A stretch of 10,449 bases of DNA from Ruminococcaceae bacterium UBA3451 (GTDB lineage Bacteria > Bacillota > Clostridia > Oscillospirales > Acutalibacteraceae). Shown here one piece after another: positions 7,258-10,449 of this stretch. A program made the translations under genes and the position numbers. Within the stretch, counting starts at the first letter, position 1. Every line of letters begins with the position of its first letter. The notes beneath the pieces are model-generated. The model was not told the DNA's origin, did no database searches, and worked only from the letters and a program-made list of their open reading frames with translations. The stretch lies in contig DFRY01000076.1 of NCBI GenBank assembly GCA_002378845.1, positions 1,864 to 12,312 of the forward strand, given 5' to 3'.

Positions 7258-8109
7258 TTACCCCTTAACGGCACCTGCCATCATTCCTTTAATCAGCTTA
7301 TCCTGACCGATTAAAAACGCAATAATCATGGGCAGAACGGACAGGGACAAAACGGTCATTATCATAGGAGCATTCATTGCGTACTGCCCCTGATATTCCC
7401 ATGTTGCAAGCGGAAGGGTGCGGCTTTCGGTCGACTGGGTCAGCACCAGCGCAAAGCTGAATTCGTTCCACATAATAACGCCGTTGTAAATTGCCAGTGT
7501 GGCAAGTCCCGGTTTGGAAAGCGGAAAAATGACAGAGAAAAACGTGCGGTATTTTCCGCAGCCGTCAATCTGCGCCGCTTCCTCCAGTTCCAGCGGAATC
7601 TCCGCCATAAACGAGGTCAGAATAAACACGGAAATCGGCACGTTGAACGCAATGTACGGCCCGATGAGCGCCCAGATGGAATCGTAAAGATTCAAATCCT
7701 TCGCCATCATAAAAATGGGGATCAGCGTAACATGGATTGGAACGGACATTGCGGCGACAATCAGGGCAAAAATCGGTTTATTCAGCGTAAACCGGAATCG
7801 CGAAAGCGGGTACGCGGCAAACGCGCTGATGATAAGCAAAGCCGAAAGAGATATAACCAGTACGATAACACTGTTAAAAAAGTAATTAAAAAAATGGCCG
7901 TTCAGCACTTCCGTAAAATTGCCCCAGTACAACTCCTTCGGCAGTGTGAATACCCCGCTGGTGAGCATTTCGAGCTGTTTTTTGAAAGCGGAAAGAACCA
8001 TGAATACAAACGGCGTGCCGGTAATTGCAAGCCAAAGAAGAACCAACAAAAACACCAGTATCCAAACCGAAATTTTTTTTCTTTTTGTATGTGCAGTACG
8101 TGCCTCCAT
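7258..8109 (-). CDS. ABC sugar transporter permease, MalG-like
   Basis: A 283-residue inner-membrane permease of the carbohydrate uptake CUT1 (MalG/UgpE/LacG) type. About six membrane segments are visible, starting with TM1 (about 13-38), and further hydrophobic stretches lie near 76-100, 112-134, 143-168, 200-222 and 247-268. The EAA loop that docks the ATPase is at 177-200 (EEAAQIDGCGKY, then FPLSKPGLATL), with the conserved G183. The short C-terminus ending in KGMMAGAVKG is typical. ATG 8109 has a GGGAGGGGG ribosome site 8 bases upstream, inside the end of the MalF-like gene, and only 3 bases separate the two genes. It would pair with the MalF-like subunit and the binding protein. No ATPase gene is present in the window. 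Confidence 0.93.
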   Translation of the reverse strand: MEARTAHTKRKKISVWILVFLLVLLWLAITGTPFVFMVLSAFKKQLEMLTSGVFTLPKELYWGNFTEVLNGHFFNYFFNSVIVLVISLSALLIISAFAAYPLSRFRFTLNKPIFALIVAAMSVPIHVTLIPIFMMAKDLNLYDSIWALIGPYIAFNVPISVFILTSFMAEIPLELEEAAQIDGCGKYRTFFSVIFPLSKPGLATLAIYNGVIMWNEFSFALVLTQSTESRTLPLATWEYQGQYAMNAPMIMTVLSLSVLPMIIAFLIGQDKLIKGMMAGAVKG

Positions 8110-8112
8110 TTC

Positions 8113-9015
8113 TTATGCCCCCTCCCGCTGATTCAGCAGTTTCATTACAATAAGGGAAAATGCCGTAATTAAAAGAAACATTGCGGAAGCGATGGTGGAG
8201 CCGTACCCCATTTTATAAGTAACGAACGCGTTTTTGTACATGTAGGTTGCCATTAGTTCCGTCGCGTTCCCCGGCCCGCCGCCGGTCATGACATAGATTA
8301 AATCAAAATATTTCAGCGAACCGATCATGGAAAGTACCGTTGCGCTGACAATAGTAGGCCGCATCATAGGCAGAGCAATCCGCCAGAAATACTGATTGCG
8401 GCTTGCGCCGTCAATGATTGCCGCTTCGTACACATCCAGCGGAAGCCCGCTGTAAGCGGCAAGAAAATAAATCATGTAGAACGGAATGAATTGCCAGCAA
8501 ATCACGCCGATAATGGCAAAAATTGCACGGTTTGGGTTGCCGAGCAAGTCGAACGAGCCCCCGCCGAACAACCCGGATATGGCTGCTAAAATTCCGGTGT
8601 TTGCGTCCAGCGCGTATTTGAACAGGAACCCGATAGCCACCGAAGACATGAGCATTGGAACAAAAAATACCGTTTTGAAAAAGTTGAATTTTTTCCCGCC
8701 AATGTCCAAAAAAGTGGCCAGTGCCAGCCCGATGGGCAGCTGCAGGCAGATGGACAGAACGACGATAAGAAGATTATTTCGAAATGCATTCCAAAAAACC
8801 ATGTCATGCAATAAATCGTTCCAGTTGCCGAAGGCATTGAATTCTTTCACGGCACTGATTCCGTTCCAGCTGTAGAAACTGGTAATGAAGGAATCTATAA
8901 TCGGGTACGCAATAAAGACTGACAGCAAAATTAAAACGGGAGCCAAAAAAACGGCTGCCGCAATACGGGTTGACCTCTGCTTTTGCTTTCGCAGAGAAAT
9001 CTCTTTCATCCCCAT
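8113..9015 (-). CDS. ABC sugar transporter permease, MalF-like
   Basis: A 300-residue inner-membrane permease of the CUT1 (MalF/UgpA/LacF) type. TM1 (about 18-40) is followed by a periplasm-type loop and five further hydrophobic segments. The EAA loop is at 196-220 (YEAAIIDGASRNQYFWRI, then LPMMRP), and the family motif YVMTGGGPGNATE lies at 241-253. Two ATG codons, 9015 and 9009, give the usual short charged N-terminus. Neither has a strong ribosome binding site; GAGGAAGAG lies about 20 bases upstream of 9015. An upstream GTG at 9084 is open in frame but would add an atypical tail, so the start is the least certain part of this call. It is separated from the binding-protein gene by a strong hairpin and forms a tight pair with the MalG-like gene. 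Confidence 0.9.
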   Translation of the reverse strand: MGMKEISLRKQKQRSTRIAAAVFLAPVLILLSVFIAYPIIDSFITSFYSWNGISAVKEFNAFGNWNDLLHDMVFWNAFRNNLLIVVLSICLQLPIGLALATFLDIGGKKFNFFKTVFFVPMLMSSVAIGFLFKYALDANTGILAAISGLFGGGSFDLLGNPNRAIFAIIGVICWQFIPFYMIYFLAAYSGLPLDVYEAAIIDGASRNQYFWRIALPMMRPTIVSATVLSMIGSLKYFDLIYVMTGGGPGNATELMATYMYKNAFVTYKMGYGSTIASAMFLLITAFSLIVMKLLNQREGA

Positions 9016-9100
9016 ATCTAACCCACACTTTCTCTTCCTCGTTTTCAATGAAATAACCCCGCTGAATGCACACCGGCGCAGCACGGTATCGCAATAATTT

Positions 9101-9151
9101 TGTCTGAAAACAAAAGCACCACCTTAACGTGATGCTTTTGTTTTCAAGACA
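9101..9151 (-). terminator. Long intercistronic hairpin between binding protein and permeases
   Basis: Bases 9105-9118 pair perfectly with 9133-9146. After one mismatch three more pairs follow (9120-9122 with 9129-9131) around a six-base loop. Allowing one bulged A, the stem extends outward to 9101-9151. On the minus strand the 3' side reads GTGGTGC followed by TTTTGTTTTC, as in an intrinsic terminator with partial read-through. Hairpins here are common in sugar operons, where the binding protein must be made in excess over its permeases; they also protect the upstream mRNA from 3' decay. Which of these applies is inferred. Confidence 0.75.
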
Positions 9152-9158
9152 GGAGTTC

Positions 9159-9186
9159 ATTATAATGTTTTACTTGTTTTTGTCCA
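9159..9186 (-). promoter_or_regulatory. Candidate internal promoter for the permease genes
   Basis: On the minus strand TGGACA (9186-9181, 5 of 6 consensus bases) and TATAAT (9164-9159) are 16 bases apart, overlapping the stop codon of the binding-protein gene. A transcript starting near 9152 would begin almost exactly at the base of the 9101-9151 hairpin. The -10 sits in an ATTATAAT palindrome that also reads as a -10 on the plus strand, so a chance match is possible. Confidence 0.4.
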
Positions 9187-10449
9187 AATAGGTTTTCATC
9201 GCGGTTTGCTGTTCGGTGTCAGCCTGCTCCGGTGTTTTAGTCAGCCCGAATATTTCCTGAGAAGTTGACTTATGTACCTCGGCGACTTCCGGCGGCAGGT
9301 ACTGGTCGTACCACAGCTGAATGGAGGGTGCCGCGTTCACGGTGTCAACAATCTTCTGAGTCAACGGATCGGAAGTTTTGAAATCTTTAAAGGGAAGAAT
9401 TTTGCCGGCCGCGGTGCGCTCTTCGACCGCCTTGTCGTCGAGCAGGTAAGTAATGGCCTTGAATGCGCCCGCTTTGTCCTTGCATTCCTGTGACACGGAA
9501 TAGAAGTTGTCGCCCACTGTGCCGACAACCAGCTTGCCGTTGTCTTCTTTGCCTTCGAGCGCCGGGAACGGGAAGAACCCAAGTTTGGACATGAAATCTT
9601 TGTTTTCCCCGTAAACCGTGCTGCTAAACCAGGAGCCCATTAAATCCATTGCCGCTTTTCCGGTGTAAAGCAGCTGCCTTGCCTGGCCGCTGTCGTCGTC
9701 CATTCCGTTAAATCCTTCGTTGAAATAGCCCGCTTTGACCCACTTCTGAATCTGGTCGCCCGCGTATTTGAACGCGTCGTTTTCAAAGCTGCCGGTTCCC
9801 GCCGCCGCGTCGATAAACGGCTTTGTTCCACCGAACCGTGTTGCAAAATACTGATAATACATGGAACCGGTCCATTTTGTGGCATTGGCAAGGGTAAACG
9901 GTGTGACGCCGTTTGTTTTTAAAGTCTGACAGATGGTTTCCAGTTCCGAAATCGTTTTCGGTTCCTGCAAATTGTACTTTGCAAAAATGTCTTTGTTATA
10001 GAAGAAACCTGCAACCGAAACATTCTCAATCGGTACGGCATAAATTTTGCCGTCGTAGGTAGCCTGCGAAATTGCGGCATCCATAAACTTATCCTTGTAA
10101 TTGTCGGCATTCATAAATTCGGTGATGTCTGCGCAGTGATTTGACTTTATGTACTCGATCATCGGCCCGCCCGTCCAGCTGATGTAGATATCCGGTGTTT
10201 TGCCGGAGCTCATTGCAATGGTCAGCTTTTGCTTGTAGGCGTCATTTTGAATAGGAACTACGGTAACATTGTAATTTGGATTGTCTTTCATGAATCGGTC
10301 AATACTGTTCTGAATGGTTGTTTTAACCGGGTCGGTAGTTTGAATGTGCCATAAGGTCAGTTCGGTTTTTTCCCCGGGGGCTGCCGTGGACGGAGTATCG
10401 CTTTGCGCGGGTGCGGCCGCCGAGTTTGCCGGTGCGGAATTTCCACAAC
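9170..10449 (-). CDS. Sugar ABC transporter solute-binding lipoprotein (family 1), 5' end outside window
   Basis: The open frame continues to the window edge. It begins with a partial codon ending in GT (compatible with Gly or Ser), then Cys (TGT, 10447-10445), Gly, Asn and Ser. This matches the lipidation site just after a lipoprotein signal peptide, which would lie upstream of the window. The mature protein shown is 425 residues. A Ala/Pro/Ser-rich linker (residues 1-27) is followed by the folded part opening ELTLWHIQTTDP, then TPDIYISW, YDGKIYAVPIENVS, FYNKDIFAKYNL and GVTPFTLA. These are typical of family 1 extracellular sugar-binding proteins. An internal ATG at 10291 is not the start. 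It sits on the outer face of the membrane and feeds the MalF/MalG-like pair. Oligosaccharide specificity is not readable; the nearby GH3 suggests a beta-linked oligosaccharide. Confidence 0.92.
   Translation of the reverse strand, partial: CGNSAPANSAAAPAQSDTPSTAAPGEKTELTLWHIQTTDPVKTTIQNSIDRFMKDNPNYNVTVVPIQNDAYKQKLTIAMSSGKTPDIYISWTGGPMIEYIKSNHCADITEFMNADNYKDKFMDAAISQATYDGKIYAVPIENVSVAGFFYNKDIFAKYNLQEPKTISELETICQTLKTNGVTPFTLANATKWTGSMYYQYFATRFGGTKPFIDAAAGTGSFENDAFKYAGDQIQKWVKAGYFNEGFNGMDDDSGQARQLLYTGKAAMDLMGSWFSSTVYGENKDFMSKLGFFPFPALEGKEDNGKLVVGTVGDNFYSVSQECKDKAGAFKAITYLLDDKAVEERTAAGKILPFKDFKTSDPLTQKIVDTVNAAPSIQLWYDQYLPPEVAEVHKSTSQEIFGLTKTPEQADTEQQTAMKTYLDKNK

Noticed and set aside
7201..7258. 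Possible terminator after the MalG-like gene (CAATACA / TGTATTG)
   Set aside because: Only seven AT-rich pairs around an 18-base loop, and no T-run follows. It is not strong enough to call, so read-through into the kinase operon stays possible.
9016..9084. Longer MalF-like protein starting at GTG 9084
   Set aside because: The added 23 residues (rich in Arg, Lys and Cys) do not resemble permease N-termini, and the region holds no clear ribosome site at the correct distance.
7101..9169. CcpA (cre) sites near the sugar genes
   Set aside because: I scanned the intergenic regions by eye for the TGNAANCGNNNNCA-type palindrome and found only poor partial matches. The binding-protein promoter, the most likely place, is outside the window.

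Overview
The window looks like a piece of chromosome from a low-to-mid GC Gram-positive anaerobe of the Clostridia type. This is inferred from strong AGGAGG-like ribosome binding sites, near-consensus sigma-A promoters, a lipoprotein-type solute-binding protein, a YesM/YesN-type two-component pair, and a Vat/CatB-like acetyltransferase beside a DUF523 protein. The genus cannot be named from the sequence alone. No RNA gene, CRISPR array, insertion sequence or prophage signature was seen, every complete gene is intact, and no gap between genes exceeds about 205 bases.

Right and central part (10449 down to 1599, all on the minus strand): a carbohydrate uptake and breakdown locus. In transcription order it holds a family 1 sugar-binding lipoprotein (its signal peptide lies beyond the window edge, which cuts one codon upstream of the lipid-modified Cys), a strong intercistronic hairpin, a MalF-like permease and a MalG-like permease. 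A promoter region with nested inverted repeats follows, then a YesM-like sensor histidine kinase, a YesN-like response regulator with an AraC-type DNA-binding domain, and a cytoplasmic GH3 glycosidase of the beta-xylosidase-like clade, whose start codons overlap the regulator's stop. The simplest reading is that the kinase senses an extracellular oligosaccharide or a component of its transport, the regulator activates the uptake genes, the binding protein and permeases import a beta-linked oligosaccharide, and the GH3 enzyme cuts it inside the cell. No ABC ATPase is encoded here, so a shared MsiK/UgpC-type ATPase elsewhere is expected.

Left part (1 to 1590): a plus-strand P-loop nucleotide-kinase-like gene runs convergently towards the GH3 gene and ends in a UUCG-loop hairpin terminator. 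Divergent from it, on the minus strand, are a Vat/CatB-like hexapeptide acetyltransferase and the start of a DUF523 (TudS-like) gene. The two divergent promoters are separated by a perfect 18-bp inverted repeat, which is an unusual place for a terminator-like structure.

Most of the window is a recognisable sugar-utilisation locus, and I do not see a clearly unprecedented system. The points most worth checking are regulatory: the palindrome between the divergent promoters, the leader hairpin with its own candidate promoter ahead of the permeases, the inverted repeats over the kinase promoter, and the coupling of a glycosidase to its regulator.
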